From assembly GCF_030035605.1 (NCBI RefSeq), contig NZ_CP106736.1, positions 372,001 to 436,000 of the forward strand: a stretch of DNA of 64,000 nucleotides. Direction: 5' to 3'. A model generated the notes under the pieces. That model worked only from the letters and a program-made list of their open reading frames with translations. It was not told the DNA's origin and did not search any database. The first letter of the stretch is position 1. Every line of letters starts with the position of its first letter. Origin of the DNA: Silvimonas soli. GTDB taxonomy: Bacteria; Pseudomonadota; Gammaproteobacteria; Burkholderiales; Chitinibacteraceae. Shown piece after piece: positions 22,965-31,656 of the stretch. The position numbers and the translations under genes are program-made.

Positions 22965-23321
22965 ATGGACATCATTTTTCTGCACGGCGTACGCGCCAAA
23001 ACCCTTATTGGCTGGTATGACTGGGAGCGTCTCGCCCCCCAAGTCGTTGAACTCGACCTGGAAATCGGTCTACCTTCCGCACGCGCCAGCGTTTCCGACA
23101 ATCTGACCGACACCATCGATTACGACAAGGTCGTTCAGCATTTGCGCCAGGCCATGGCTGAACAGCACTTTCTGCTGCTTGAAGCGCTGGCCGAACACAT
23201 TGCACATCTGATCATGCAGGATTTCTCTGCACCATGGACCAAAGTGTCGGTTACCAAGTTGGGTATCCTGCATGAAGTGGGTCGGGTTGGGGTGACTATC
23301 GAGCGCGGGCAACGCAAATAA
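22965..23321 (+). CDS. folB: dihydroneopterin aldolase
   Basis: 118 residues from the ATG at 22965, with AGGAG five bases upstream. FolB converts 7,8-dihydroneopterin to 6-hydroxymethyl-dihydropterin and glycolaldehyde in folate synthesis. Motifs: GVRAKTLIGWYDWERLAPQ (the I-G-x-Y-x-W-E region), the catalytic-site Tyr/Lys region IDYDKVV, FLLLEALAEHIA with the conserved Glu, and VTKLGILHEVGRVGVTIER at the C-terminus. It is the first host gene after the prophage. Length matches the family (115-120). Confidence 0.94.
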   Translation: MDIIFLHGVRAKTLIGWYDWERLAPQVVELDLEIGLPSARASVSDNLTDTIDYDKVVQHLRQAMAEQHFLLLEALAEHIAHLIMQDFSAPWTKVSVTKLGILHEVGRVGVTIERGQRK

Positions 23322-23767
23322 ATTGCACCGCCACTGCCGGGCATAATCGAATGCTTGGCAGTTATGGAACCAGCCGCATCTCCTGGTGTCCGACCAATGC
23401 CCAATATCAAGTTGCCATTCACGCCGAATAGCACCTGTGCTGACTTGAAATCTGTAAGAAACAACCTTCCAGCCTGGCAAGAATTAATCAGAAAAATGAA
23501 CCAAAGCGATTTGGCTAATATCTGATCAGCCAAGCGTCTCCAAAGGTTTGTAAGGCGATGATATTTATCCGGCCAATTGCGCTTTTTACTGCTGAGTCGG
23601 TCAAAAATGCCGTCCAAACCAATAACGGATGCGTTTGGGCGCTGCATCGTATAAACAAAATCATCGTGTCTTATCACTTGAAATTAACTGCTTAAGCCCT
23701 TACTAATGTACGATTCATGGTTTTCCAATACACAACCTGACAATCGATTGACCAGGGACTGTCGTTA
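23322..23767. other. intergenic region, no supported gene
   Basis: 446 bases. A 180-codon frame on the minus strand (23135-23677) overlaps folB and shows no recognisable domain or ribosome binding site. Nothing else stands out apart from AT-rich sequence just before the next gene that could hold its promoter. Confidence 0.5.
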
Positions 23768-24667
23768 ATGCGTAGTCATACTTCGGGATCACGTTTATTC
23801 ATTATTTTGCTGGCGTTTGCCGTGGCACTTGCTGGCCCGGTGCAGGCAAAACGATTAGGTAGCGGCCGTTCAACCGGCATGCAACGTAATCAGATTACTC
23901 GTCCCGCCCCCACTACCCCGGCCCAATCTCCAGCGCAGCCACCTGTTCAACCGGCACAGCCTGCGCCGCAACAACCACAGCGTTCGTCGCTGGTACCCGC
24001 GCTAGCGGGGGCAGCGGTTGGGGCTGCTGCAGGTTATGCCCTCGCCAGGAACGGCGACCATGCTTCCGGCACTGCTAGCGACGGTGGCGGCTTGCCGTGG
24101 GGCTGGCTGATTCTGTTGGGCGGTCTGACGCTGGCCGGCTTCATGTTCTTGCGTCGGCGCGAGCGCCCGGTGGTAGATCCGTATCCGGAAACCCGGCCAG
24201 TGCCGGGCTGGAACGACTCTGCCAAGGTCAATACCCAGAACCAGAAGGTTTACCGGATTGGCGAAGGCGTCATGCAAAGTGGCCAGTCCGCACCGGCGAG
24301 TCTCCCGGATGGCACCGACACGCAAGCCTTTCTGCGTCATGCCAAAGCCAGCTTCCAGCACTTGCAGGCAATGAACTCGCCAGAACAACTGGAAGAATTG
24401 CGCAAATATCTGACGCCGGAACTCTTCACTGCGCTGCACGGTGAAATTGAAGAGAACCGGGAAATTGCTGATTTCCCGGCGCTGAATATTGATTTGCTGG
24501 ATATCAGCGATGAATCCGCGCATCTGGTCGCCAGCGTGCGTTTCAAAGGTCAGGTCAGTGAGTACGTTAACGCGCCGGTTGAAGCGTTTGAAGAGGTATG
24601 GCACTTCACCAAGCAAAAGGCACCCGCTGCGCGCTGGCTGCTTGCAGGCATAGAACAAACCCATTGA
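23768..24667 (+). CDS. Tim44-like domain membrane protein
   Basis: 299 residues. A signal-like N-terminus (RLFIILLAFAVALAGPVQA) leads to a Pro/Gln-rich linker (about 45-75), a Gly/Ala-rich segment and a transmembrane helix (WGWLILLGGLTLAGFMFLRR, about 111-130). A C-terminal Tim44/MBA1-like domain starts at about 185 (TQAFLRHAKASFQHLQ, LTPELFTALHGEIEEN, VEAFEEVWHFTKQK). This is common in Proteobacteria; the function is not settled but is likely envelope-associated. No operon partner of known role; a lipoprotein gene follows after 89 bases. Confidence 0.85.
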   Translation: MRSHTSGSRLFIILLAFAVALAGPVQAKRLGSGRSTGMQRNQITRPAPTTPAQSPAQPPVQPAQPAPQQPQRSSLVPALAGAAVGAAAGYALARNGDHASGTASDGGGLPWGWLILLGGLTLAGFMFLRRRERPVVDPYPETRPVPGWNDSAKVNTQNQKVYRIGEGVMQSGQSAPASLPDGTDTQAFLRHAKASFQHLQAMNSPEQLEELRKYLTPELFTALHGEIEENREIADFPALNIDLLDISDESAHLVASVRFKGQVSEYVNAPVEAFEEVWHFTKQKAPAARWLLAGIEQTH

Positions 24668-24756
24668 ACGGTTGCGCGTGAATCACGATGTTCTAAAGTA
24701 AAGTGTGATTCAACCCGATATAGCCGTTAACCGAACAATTACGGGTTGAGTATCTC

Positions 24757-25107
24757 ATGCCATTATCTCGATATTTCGTTTGCATGCTTGTGGTTACGGC
24801 ACTAACTGGCTGCGACCAGGTCAATGAAATGCTGAACAAGCAGCAAGCCAACGGCAAAGCGATCGGCGCAGCATGCCGACACAGTGGTAGAGCGCTGGAA
24901 GATTGTTTTAGTCGTAATCCACGTGTGGCTAAATCAGATATCTTTAGCGGTTGGAAAGAAATGAATGAATATATGCTAGCCAGAAAAATGGAAGTAGTCC
25001 CGAGTGCGGAGCAATGCACCCCGACTACAGACGACAAAAAAACGGCAGCTGCTCAACAACACAACACATCAGCAGCCTCGGCCGCAGCAAAGAGCTCTGC
25101 GGATTGA
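24757..25107 (+). CDS. small putative lipoprotein
   Basis: 116 residues. The signal peptide ends in the lipobox LTGC (Cys at about 19), so the mature protein is probably lipid-anchored. Three further Cys (ACRHSG, DCF, QCTP) could form disulfides in the periplasm. The C-terminus is Ala/Ser/Thr-rich, low complexity. No family recognised. It ends 20 bases before the Crp/Fnr gene on the same strand and may be co-transcribed with it. Confidence 0.65.
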   Translation: MPLSRYFVCMLVVTALTGCDQVNEMLNKQQANGKAIGAACRHSGRALEDCFSRNPRVAKSDIFSGWKEMNEYMLARKMEVVPSAEQCTPTTDDKKTAAAQQHNTSAASAAAKSSAD

Positions 25108-25127
25108 GCACAGGAGATGTTTCATAG

Positions 25128-25796
25128 ATGGACACAACGTTGAAGAACTTCCTAAGCCAGATTCCAGCATTTGAAGGGTTTTCTGACGAAGACCTTGAAG
25201 TCATCCAGCACGCAGCGGTGCGTCGGCACCTGCCTAAAGGCACCTTCCTGTTTCGCGAGGGCGATCCGGGCGAAGCCATGTATCTGCTGGTTGAAGGGCG
25301 CACCCGCTCGTTTACCAGCGACAACCAGGGCAAGGAATTCGTATTCCTGATCGGTGAAGCAGGCGATGTGTTTGGCGAAACTTCGATGATCGATGATGAG
25401 CCGCGCAGCTGGTCGACCCAAGTCGAAGAAGACTCTACCTTCCTGATGTTTACCAAACAGGATTTCCGCACTGCGCTGGACGCCTACCCACAGATCAAAG
25501 ACAAACTGATCCTGGCACTGGCCCGCATGGTACGGCGCCTTTCCGCCACCATGAAAAATCTGGCCCTGCTGGATGTTTATGGTCGCGTACGCGCTTTGTT
25601 TGAAGGCATGGTTACCGAAAACCCGGACGGCACCATGATGATTTCCGAGCCCCTCACTCAGCAAGCCATTGCTGACCGCGTTGGTTCTTCGCGCGAAATG
25701 ATTGCGCGGATTCTGAAAGAATTGGTGTTTGGTGGTTACGTGCGCCTGGAAAACAAACGCATTATCTTGCTGCAAAAAATGCCTGAGCGTTTCTGA
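25128..25796 (+). CDS. Crp/Fnr-family transcriptional regulator
   Basis: 222 residues. The N-terminal cyclic-nucleotide-binding-type beta roll has LPKGTFLFREGDPGEAMYLL and GEAGDVFGETSMIDDEPRSW, with Gly-Glu and Arg at positions usually contacting the ligand phosphate. A dimer helix follows, then a C-terminal winged helix (LTQQAIADRVGSSREMIARI). No Cys cluster is present, so it is not an oxygen-sensing Fnr. Ligand and targets are unknown. A strong terminator follows. Confidence 0.9.
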   Translation: MDTTLKNFLSQIPAFEGFSDEDLEVIQHAAVRRHLPKGTFLFREGDPGEAMYLLVEGRTRSFTSDNQGKEFVFLIGEAGDVFGETSMIDDEPRSWSTQVEEDSTFLMFTKQDFRTALDAYPQIKDKLILALARMVRRLSATMKNLALLDVYGRVRALFEGMVTENPDGTMMISEPLTQQAIADRVGSSREMIARILKELVFGGYVRLENKRIILLQKMPERF

Positions 25797-25840
25797 TCTG
25801 CAAATCACCCAATCGGGACCAGCCCTAACTGGTCCCGCAC

Positions 25841-25872
25841 AAAAAAGCCGACCCTCTGGTCGGCTTTTTTTA
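25841..25872. terminator. bidirectional terminator after the Crp/Fnr gene
   Basis: Stem GCCGACC (25847-25853), loop CTCT, arm GGTCGGC (25858-25864), with A6 before and T8 after. It serves the plus-strand regulator and the convergent minus-strand YciI gene. Confidence 0.88.
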
Positions 25873-25903
25873 TCGCTCACCCCAATTAATGTAATGCCAA
25901 TGC

Positions 25904-26194
25904 TTAGACGGCTTTAAGCGCGGCCACTTCGGGCTGAGTAATCTTGAAATCAAATTCTTCAATTTGATAGGTTGCGACGTTGGTCATTACATAACTGTCT
26001 TGCGCCAGGATATCGTCGAGTTGAGCGCGTGAAGCGACTTGCGCCAAAATCACTCCACCCAGACCATTGCGCTTTGGCCCCGCCGCTACAAACACGCCCG
26101 CTTCCACATATTGCTTTACCCACGCCCCGTGACTGGCGATATGCGGTTCAACTGCGGCCGGGTTCTGGCTGTAACTCACATTCAGTAAAAACAT
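25904..26194 (-). CDS. YciI-family protein
   Basis: 96 residues of the YCII fold: MFLLNVSYSQNPAAVEPHIA, VFVAAGPKRNGLGGVILAQV, AQLDDILAQDSYVMTNVATY and an IEEFDF-type strand near the end. Family members have a conserved His/Asp pair and are related to dehydrochlorinase/ferredoxin-like enzymes, but their reactions are mostly unknown. The gene is divergent from the LysR-type regulator (26322), with 127 bases between, so that regulator probably controls it. Confidence 0.88.
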   Translation of the reverse strand: MFLLNVSYSQNPAAVEPHIASHGAWVKQYVEAGVFVAAGPKRNGLGGVILAQVASRAQLDDILAQDSYVMTNVATYQIEEFDFKITQPEVAALKAV

Positions 26195-26321
26195 GATGAC
26201 TCTCCTGGGTTGGGTGGCAAAACGCTAATCGCCCTGCAGCACACGAACCCATTATCATTTCCCAACCCTAAACGATAAATCGGCTATATTTTCTAACACT
26301 TAGAACCACAGGTTTGAAATT

Positions 26322-27206
26322 ATGGATCGGCTGTTAGGTATGCAGGTATTTGTCAGAGTGGTTGATCTGGGTGGATTTACCGCAGCGTCGGTGGAATTTG
26401 GCATTTCCCCAACCATGGTGGGCAAACATATCCGTGAACTGGAAACCCGTTTGGGCGCCCGTTTGCTCAATCGCACCACGCGCAGGCAAAGCCTGACCGA
26501 AGCGGGTCGCACCTACTATCAGCGCCGCCGCCAGGCGTTGGTCGAGGTAGAAGCCGCCGATGCCAGTGTGGATCAGTTGCGCGCGGCGCCACGTGGCGAA
26601 TTGCGTATCAGCGCCCCGACCTCGTATGGCGCTTGCCAACTTGCGCCCGCGCTGACCGACTTTCTGCAAGATTTTCCGGAGATCAGTGCGTCTTTGCACT
26701 TGAATGACCGGGTGATTGATCTGGTCGAAGATGGCTTTGACGTGGCTTTTCGCATCGGTACGCTTTCCGATTCCGGGCTCATTGCCCGCCCACTCAAGCC
26801 CTATCGCATGATGCTGTGCGCCAGCCCGGCCTATCTGGCCCGCCATGGCACACCGCAGACACCAGGAGATCTGGCCAGGCATGAATGCATGGATTTCTTG
26901 CGCTGGGAGAACGAACACACCTGGCGCATGTTTGGCAAAGATGGCGAGATGCAGGTGCAAGTCCCCGCCCGCTTAACCATCAATAACGGTATAGCGTTAC
27001 GCAATGCCGCGCTGGCAGGCTTTGGGATCGTTCTGCAAACTGAAGCCGTGCTGGCCGATGATCTGGCCAGTGGTCGACTGGTACAACTGCTGCCCGACTA
27101 CGCACCCCCTGCCCGGCCCATGCATCTGATTTATCAAGCCGACCGCCAGCCAACGCCCAAGCTCAGTGAGTTCATTCGCTTTGCGCTGGAACGCTTTGGC
27201 CTATAA
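26322..27206 (+). CDS. LysR-family transcriptional regulator
   Basis: 294 residues: N-terminal winged helix MDRLLGMQVFVRVVDLGGFT with the recognition-helix region SPTMVGKHIRELETRLGARL, and a C-terminal periplasmic-binding-like effector domain from about residue 90 (GELRISAPTSYGACQLAPAL). It belongs to the large group close to CrgA/DmlR regulators. Divergent from the YciI gene, the typical arrangement for LysR control of its neighbour. The effector is unknown. Confidence 0.93.
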   Translation: MDRLLGMQVFVRVVDLGGFTAASVEFGISPTMVGKHIRELETRLGARLLNRTTRRQSLTEAGRTYYQRRRQALVEVEAADASVDQLRAAPRGELRISAPTSYGACQLAPALTDFLQDFPEISASLHLNDRVIDLVEDGFDVAFRIGTLSDSGLIARPLKPYRMMLCASPAYLARHGTPQTPGDLARHECMDFLRWENEHTWRMFGKDGEMQVQVPARLTINNGIALRNAALAGFGIVLQTEAVLADDLASGRLVQLLPDYAPPARPMHLIYQADRQPTPKLSEFIRFALERFGL

Positions 27207-27500
27207 ACCTCCAGTGGATAAAGCGTGATCCACTGTCATGCAAGTGATGATTTGGGTAACTCCGTGCCCAAGATGACCGCGAATTAACAGCCAGATCAGC
27301 CTATGCTGATTAACGTAGGCTGCGGCTGGTATCGCGGTCAATCATGCACTCAGGAGGAATGGCCACTTGCCCGGAAGAAAATCAGGATCATCCCGCGTGC
27401 GAACCGTGCGACCCGGCCTGATCACGCAGGCATTGGAACGCCCTGCTGCCGCTCTGGCTGGTTTCGGCTGGTGCGAATCAGTTCGTGCGGAGCATCCGGC

Positions 27501-29825
27501 ATGATTGTCCCGCCGATTCCGCACAATGAAACCGCCCGATTGCAGGCGCTTAACCAACTTAACCTGCTCGGTAGCAGCGAACCCGATCCGGCGCTGGACC
27601 GGCTCACGCGTCTGGCCGCCAAGGTAATTGGGGTGGAAAGCGCCCTGATCTCGCTGGTCGCCGCCGACTTCCAGCACTTCAAATCCTGCTACGGCTTTAC
27701 CGGCTTGCAAACCGCACGGGACATCTCTTTCTGCGGTCATACCATTCTGGGGGATGAGCTGATGCTGATCCCTGATGCCAGACTCGATCCACGTTTTAGC
27801 GATAACCCCGTTGTCACCGGTCCGCCCTACATCCGCTTCTATGCAGGCAAGGCGCTCAAAACCCTGAGCGGCTTCCGGATTGGTTCTCTGTGCATTTTTG
27901 ATCCACAACCGCGCGACCTTGATGAAGAAGGTGTGCGCATGTTGCTGGACGTCACCACACTGGTGCAAAAGGAACTCTACGCACGCGAGTTCGCGTTGCG
28001 CGCATCGGTCTCCCAAGCCCGAGCCGATCAGGAAATAACCCGGCAAGAAAGCTTGTTCCGCAGCACTTTCGACCAGGCAGCAGTAGGCGTTGCCCATCGC
28101 AGTCTTGATGGCACCTGGCTACGGCTGAATGAACATTTTGCCAGCCTGCTCGGTTATACCGCCGAGTCGCTGTTGCAAGTCCCGTTAACACAACTCCTGG
28201 GAGAGGACGGTACGCAGCGATTGCGGGCCGTGCGCCAGCGCCTGCTGGATGGTGGAAACAATGAACGTTGCGAAGAACAACTCATTCATCGCGACGGCTA
28301 TCTGGTCTGGCTTGAACTCACCTTTTCCGTCTTTCGCGGAGACAACGGACAGCCGTGGTTTTTCGTGCTGATAGCGCAGGATATTTCGATCCGCAAGCAA
28401 ACCGAAGCTGAGTTGCACGCCCTGCAAGAAGGCTTGAAGAAAGAAATTGCCCAGCAGACTCAGCAACTTTCCGCAGCCAATGCGTCGCTGGCCAGCACAC
28501 TGGATGAACTCAAAGCCACCCAGAATCAAACGCTGCAAACCAAACGGCGCCTCAGTGAAACTCTGGCCACCGCGCTGGAGGCTTTCGTCGGCGTCACGCA
28601 AGACGGCACCATCGTTGACTGGAACCAGCAAGCGACCGAAACCTTCGGCTGGACCCGCGAAGAGGCCATGGGCAACAATTTTGCCGACCTCATCATTCTG
28701 ACGGAAAACCGTGAACAGACCCGTCAGGCCGTTTACGCGTTTGTTGAACACGCCGCACAGCCCGCGTTATTCGAGCGCGGCGAGATGATGGCGCGCCACA
28801 AGAATGGCCACCCTATTCCGGTGGAGAAAACGGTATCTTCCATTTTTGTGAATGACCGTTATCTCTTCAATATTTTCCTGCATGATATTTCTGATCGCAG
28901 ACAGGCCGAAGATCTGTTGCGCGACAGTCGCGAGCAATTGCAGACCATCACCGACAATTTGCCGGTGCTGATCGGATACATTGAGTCTGACCTGCGTTGC
29001 CGCTACCTGAATGCCACCTACCAGGAATGGTTTGACCGCGATCCGCATTTGCTGATGCATCGGCCCATTCCGGAGGTCATTACGCCTCATGAGTGGGCGC
29101 AACTTGAGTCGCATGTGAGCGAGGCAATGCAGGGCCGCAAACATAGCTGGGACATGGTGGTAGATCGCGGTGGCCGGCGGCGCGAAGTGCGCATGACCTT
29201 GATTCCCGACCGCGCGAATGATGGGCAAATACGGGGCGTCTACTTGCTCGGCGTAGATTTAACCGATCGCAAACGACTGGAAGAAACGTTGCGGCGCGAA
29301 GCGCTGGAAGATGCGCTCACCGGCCTGCCCAATCGGCGGGCTCTTTTGCAGCTCATCAATACGGCACTCGGTCGCCAGCAACGCCAGGCAAAACCGTTTG
29401 CGGTGTTTTTCCTCGATCTGGATGGCTTTAAAGCAGTGAACGACCGCTTCGGTCATGATGCTGGCGACGAGGTGCTGAAGACTTTTGGCAAACGCCTGCG
29501 TGCCAGTGTCCGCAAAATTGATGCCGTGGCGCGACTGGCAGGCGATGAGTTCACCATTCTGCTTGAAGACTTGCAAGACGCCCGCCAGGACGCCGCCCGC
29601 GTAGCCGAGAAAATTGTGCAATCCATGCAGGAGCCTTTCCTGCTGGAAAACGGTCAGGTCACGCTTTCGACCAGCATCGGCATAGCCATTCACATGCCAG
29701 GCGACTCACTTGATGCTGAAGCCCTGCTCAATGCTGCGGATACGGCGATGTACGAGGTCAAGCAAGCGACCAAAAATGGTTATCGTTTTGCCAAGCCCAA
29801 GCCAGCGCAAAGCGACCCCGACTAG
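27501..29825 (+). CDS. GAF-PAS-GGDEF diguanylate cyclase
   Basis: 774 residues from the ATG at 27501, with GGAG upstream; the extension to 27303 lacks family similarity. Order: GAF (about 10-160, DISFCGHTILGDELMLIPDA), PAS/PAC (about 180-300), coiled coil (about 300-350), PAS (about 355-480), PAS (about 485-605), GGDEF domain (about 610-770). The active site reads RLAGDEFTILLED (an AGDEF variant of GGDEF) and FFLDLDGFKAVNDRFGHDAG is present, so c-di-GMP synthesis is expected. No EAL domain and no membrane helix, so it is a cytosolic sensor. Confidence 0.93.
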   Translation: MIVPPIPHNETARLQALNQLNLLGSSEPDPALDRLTRLAAKVIGVESALISLVAADFQHFKSCYGFTGLQTARDISFCGHTILGDELMLIPDARLDPRFSDNPVVTGPPYIRFYAGKALKTLSGFRIGSLCIFDPQPRDLDEEGVRMLLDVTTLVQKELYAREFALRASVSQARADQEITRQESLFRSTFDQAAVGVAHRSLDGTWLRLNEHFASLLGYTAESLLQVPLTQLLGEDGTQRLRAVRQRLLDGGNNERCEEQLIHRDGYLVWLELTFSVFRGDNGQPWFFVLIAQDISIRKQTEAELHALQEGLKKEIAQQTQQLSAANASLASTLDELKATQNQTLQTKRRLSETLATALEAFVGVTQDGTIVDWNQQATETFGWTREEAMGNNFADLIILTENREQTRQAVYAFVEHAAQPALFERGEMMARHKNGHPIPVEKTVSSIFVNDRYLFNIFLHDISDRRQAEDLLRDSREQLQTITDNLPVLIGYIESDLRCRYLNATYQEWFDRDPHLLMHRPIPEVITPHEWAQLESHVSEAMQGRKHSWDMVVDRGGRRREVRMTLIPDRANDGQIRGVYLLGVDLTDRKRLEETLRREALEDALTGLPNRRALLQLINTALGRQQRQAKPFAVFFLDLDGFKAVNDRFGHDAGDEVLKTFGKRLRASVRKIDAVARLAGDEFTILLEDLQDARQDAARVAEKIVQSMQEPFLLENGQVTLSTSIGIAIHMPGDSLDAEALLNAADTAMYEVKQATKNGYRFAKPKPAQSDPD

Positions 29826-29964
29826 AGATATTCCTGTCCCGAGCCGGAACGTCTTTCACGACGAACCCAGGCAATTTTGCCGCGGCAATTAATTCCGCGC
29901 TTGCATGAGTCCAGGTTGCTGGGTAACTGCCTAGCGCGCGGCTACATCGTCTAATAGCCAGTCG

Positions 29965-30288
29965 TTAGTGCTTTTTCTTAGCCGGGCAGGCTTCGCACTG
30001 TTTGGGCGAACAGACTTTATCCAGGCTTTGCGACAACGCACATACCGAGCGACGGCAAGCGACAAAGCGGATGTTCTCTTCGTGCGCCATTTCGCGGTAA
30101 TGGCGCATCACGTTGTGCCCCAGAAAATCGGTAAACAAGATAATCAGGTCAACGCCTTTGAGCGTTGCCGGTTTGCGTTGATGCGCGGCGTTGCGGCCGG
30201 ACACGTGTTTGTGAATCGCAATGCCATATTGTTGCAGCACGTCCGGGATATTGCCCAAAGTGTCTGCACCGACGAGGTAAGCGTTCAT
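29965..30288 (-). CDS. DUF2325-family protein with C-terminal cysteines
   Basis: 107 residues from the ATG at 30288 (GGAG upstream). The DUF2325 fold is visible: AYLVGADTLGNIPDVLQQYG, a VDLIILFTDFLGHNVMRHYR strand-helix, and a conserved Arg/Cys tail. The last 20 residues hold CSPKQCEACPAKKKH, with CRRSVCAL shortly before, giving five Cys that could bind metal. A Fur-box-like site lies about 90 bases upstream, so expression may respond to iron. The biochemical role of the family is unknown. Confidence 0.85.
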   Translation of the reverse strand: MNAYLVGADTLGNIPDVLQQYGIAIHKHVSGRNAAHQRKPATLKGVDLIILFTDFLGHNVMRHYREMAHEENIRFVACRRSVCALSQSLDKVCSPKQCEACPAKKKH

Positions 30289-30375
30289 GAAGCACTCCAT
30301 CCTGTAGAGGTTGGCGGTTTGCCGACGCGCCGGGATGGCACACCGCTCAACCGATGGAATGCACTTTAATCTAAA

Positions 30376-30390
30376 TGAGAATTGTTATCA
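30376..30390 (-). promoter_or_regulatory. Fur-box-like operator upstream of the DUF2325 gene
   Basis: TGAGAATTGTTATCA matches the 7-1-7 Fur core TGATAATNATTATCA at 12 of 14 defined positions. It sits 88 bases before the DUF2325 start, in AT-rich promoter-like sequence. Confidence 0.6.
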
Positions 30391-30463
30391 ACACTTAAAT
30401 ATTACGTTGGTGTCAGCGTAAAATTGAACTTTTGCAAGTGCTTGCTGACCGCAAGCGCCCCGC

Positions 30464-31450
30464 TCAATCGTCGGCCCCTACCCGCAATATCACCTTGCCC
30501 AGGTTGTGCCCTGCCGCCACATAGCGATGCGCATCAGCGACCTGAGTCCAGTCAAACTCCCTGGCAACCGTTACCCGTAATTTACCGGCCTGTATCAAGG
30601 GCAGCACGTGATCGCGCAGAGCCTGTGCCAAACGGCCTTTTACGGCCAATGGTTGCGGGCGCAGGGTCGAACCCCGCAGCGTTTGCCGCTTGATCAACAA
30701 CAAGCCCATATTGGCTTCGGCACTCAGCCCGCGCAGCATGCCAATCAAGATGATCTGCCCATCGGCGTTCAAACAGGCCTGATTGCGTGGCAGATAATCC
30801 CCGCCTACCCCATCCAGAATCAGATCGACACCGCCAGCACTCTTCAGCTCGGTGGCAAAATCCTGCTGTTTGTAGTCAATCACCATATCGGCGCCCAGAT
30901 CGCGGCAATACGCGCATTTCTCCGGGCCACCCGCCGTCACGGCCACCCACGCGCCAAAGGATTTACACAACTGGATGCCAGCGCTGCCAATACCGCTGGC
31001 GCCAGCGTGAATCAGCACGCGCTGGCCGGCGTGCAATCCCCCCAGATCAACCAGATTGAACCAGGTGGTCATCCAGGCTTCGGGCAAGCTGGCAGCGGCA
31101 ACCGCATCCATGCCTGTCGGAACCGGAATGGCTAACTGGCTTTGCAGCAAACAGTATTCAGCGTAGCCACCGCCGCCAACCAGACCCATCACGCGATCAC
31201 CAACCGCAAACTGCGTGACGCCAGTGCCCACTTCGACCACGCGCCCGGCAATCTCCATACCCAGAATATTGGACTCGCCTGGCGGCGGCGGATAATTACC
31301 TGCACGCTGCGCCAGATCGGCGCGGTTGATCCCGGCGGCAGCTACTTTGACCAGCAACTGCCCGGCAGCGGGCTGTGGCCGTGATGTTTGCCCCAAGTGA
31401 AGCGTTTCCGGGCCACCGGGTTCGGTTTGCAATACCGCTTGCATGGTCAT
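30464..31450 (-). CDS. NAD(P)H-quinone oxidoreductase, PIG3/zinc-less MDR family
   Basis: 328 residues from the ATG at 31450 (GGAG upstream). Medium-chain reductase features: AGINRADLAQRAGNYPPPPG (the PIG3/TP53I3 signature), GMEIAGRVVEVG, the NADPH-binding VLIHAGASGIGSAGIQLCKS, and VDLILDGVGGDYL. It reduces quinones with NADPH, probably in the cytosol. It lacks the catalytic zinc ligands of alcohol dehydrogenases. It stands alone between the DUF2325 gene and the pnp terminator. Confidence 0.92.
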   Translation of the reverse strand: MTMQAVLQTEPGGPETLHLGQTSRPQPAAGQLLVKVAAAGINRADLAQRAGNYPPPPGESNILGMEIAGRVVEVGTGVTQFAVGDRVMGLVGGGGYAEYCLLQSQLAIPVPTGMDAVAAASLPEAWMTTWFNLVDLGGLHAGQRVLIHAGASGIGSAGIQLCKSFGAWVAVTAGGPEKCAYCRDLGADMVIDYKQQDFATELKSAGGVDLILDGVGGDYLPRNQACLNADGQIILIGMLRGLSAEANMGLLLIKRQTLRGSTLRPQPLAVKGRLAQALRDHVLPLIQAGKLRVTVAREFDWTQVADAHRYVAAGHNLGKVILRVGADD

Positions 31451-31590
31451 GCTGTTCTCCACTTTTTGGGATGTAGATGCGGGATGGATTTGCAGAAACG
31501 GGAATAATCCATCAATCGCCATGGGATAAGGTCAGTTGCAGAAAGTTCGTCCCGATCGTGATCGTCTCTACGCATTCTGCTGCCGGAATA

Positions 31591-31623
31591 AAAAAAGACC
31601 ACGGTAAACCGTGGCCTTTTCTT
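31591..31623 (-). terminator. terminator of the rimP-pnp operon
   Basis: Stem CCACGG (31599-31604), loop TAAA, arm CCGTGG (31609-31614), with A/T runs on both sides. On the minus strand it follows pnp by 35 bases and is the operon's 3' end. Confidence 0.85.
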
Positions 31624-31656
31624 TTATACGCCAGTCATGGCGAAGCGTAATACTGC

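Noticed and set aside
23135..23677. Minus-strand frame of 180 codons overlapping folB
   Set aside because: It covers most of the folB 3' half antisense and has no domain or start signal.
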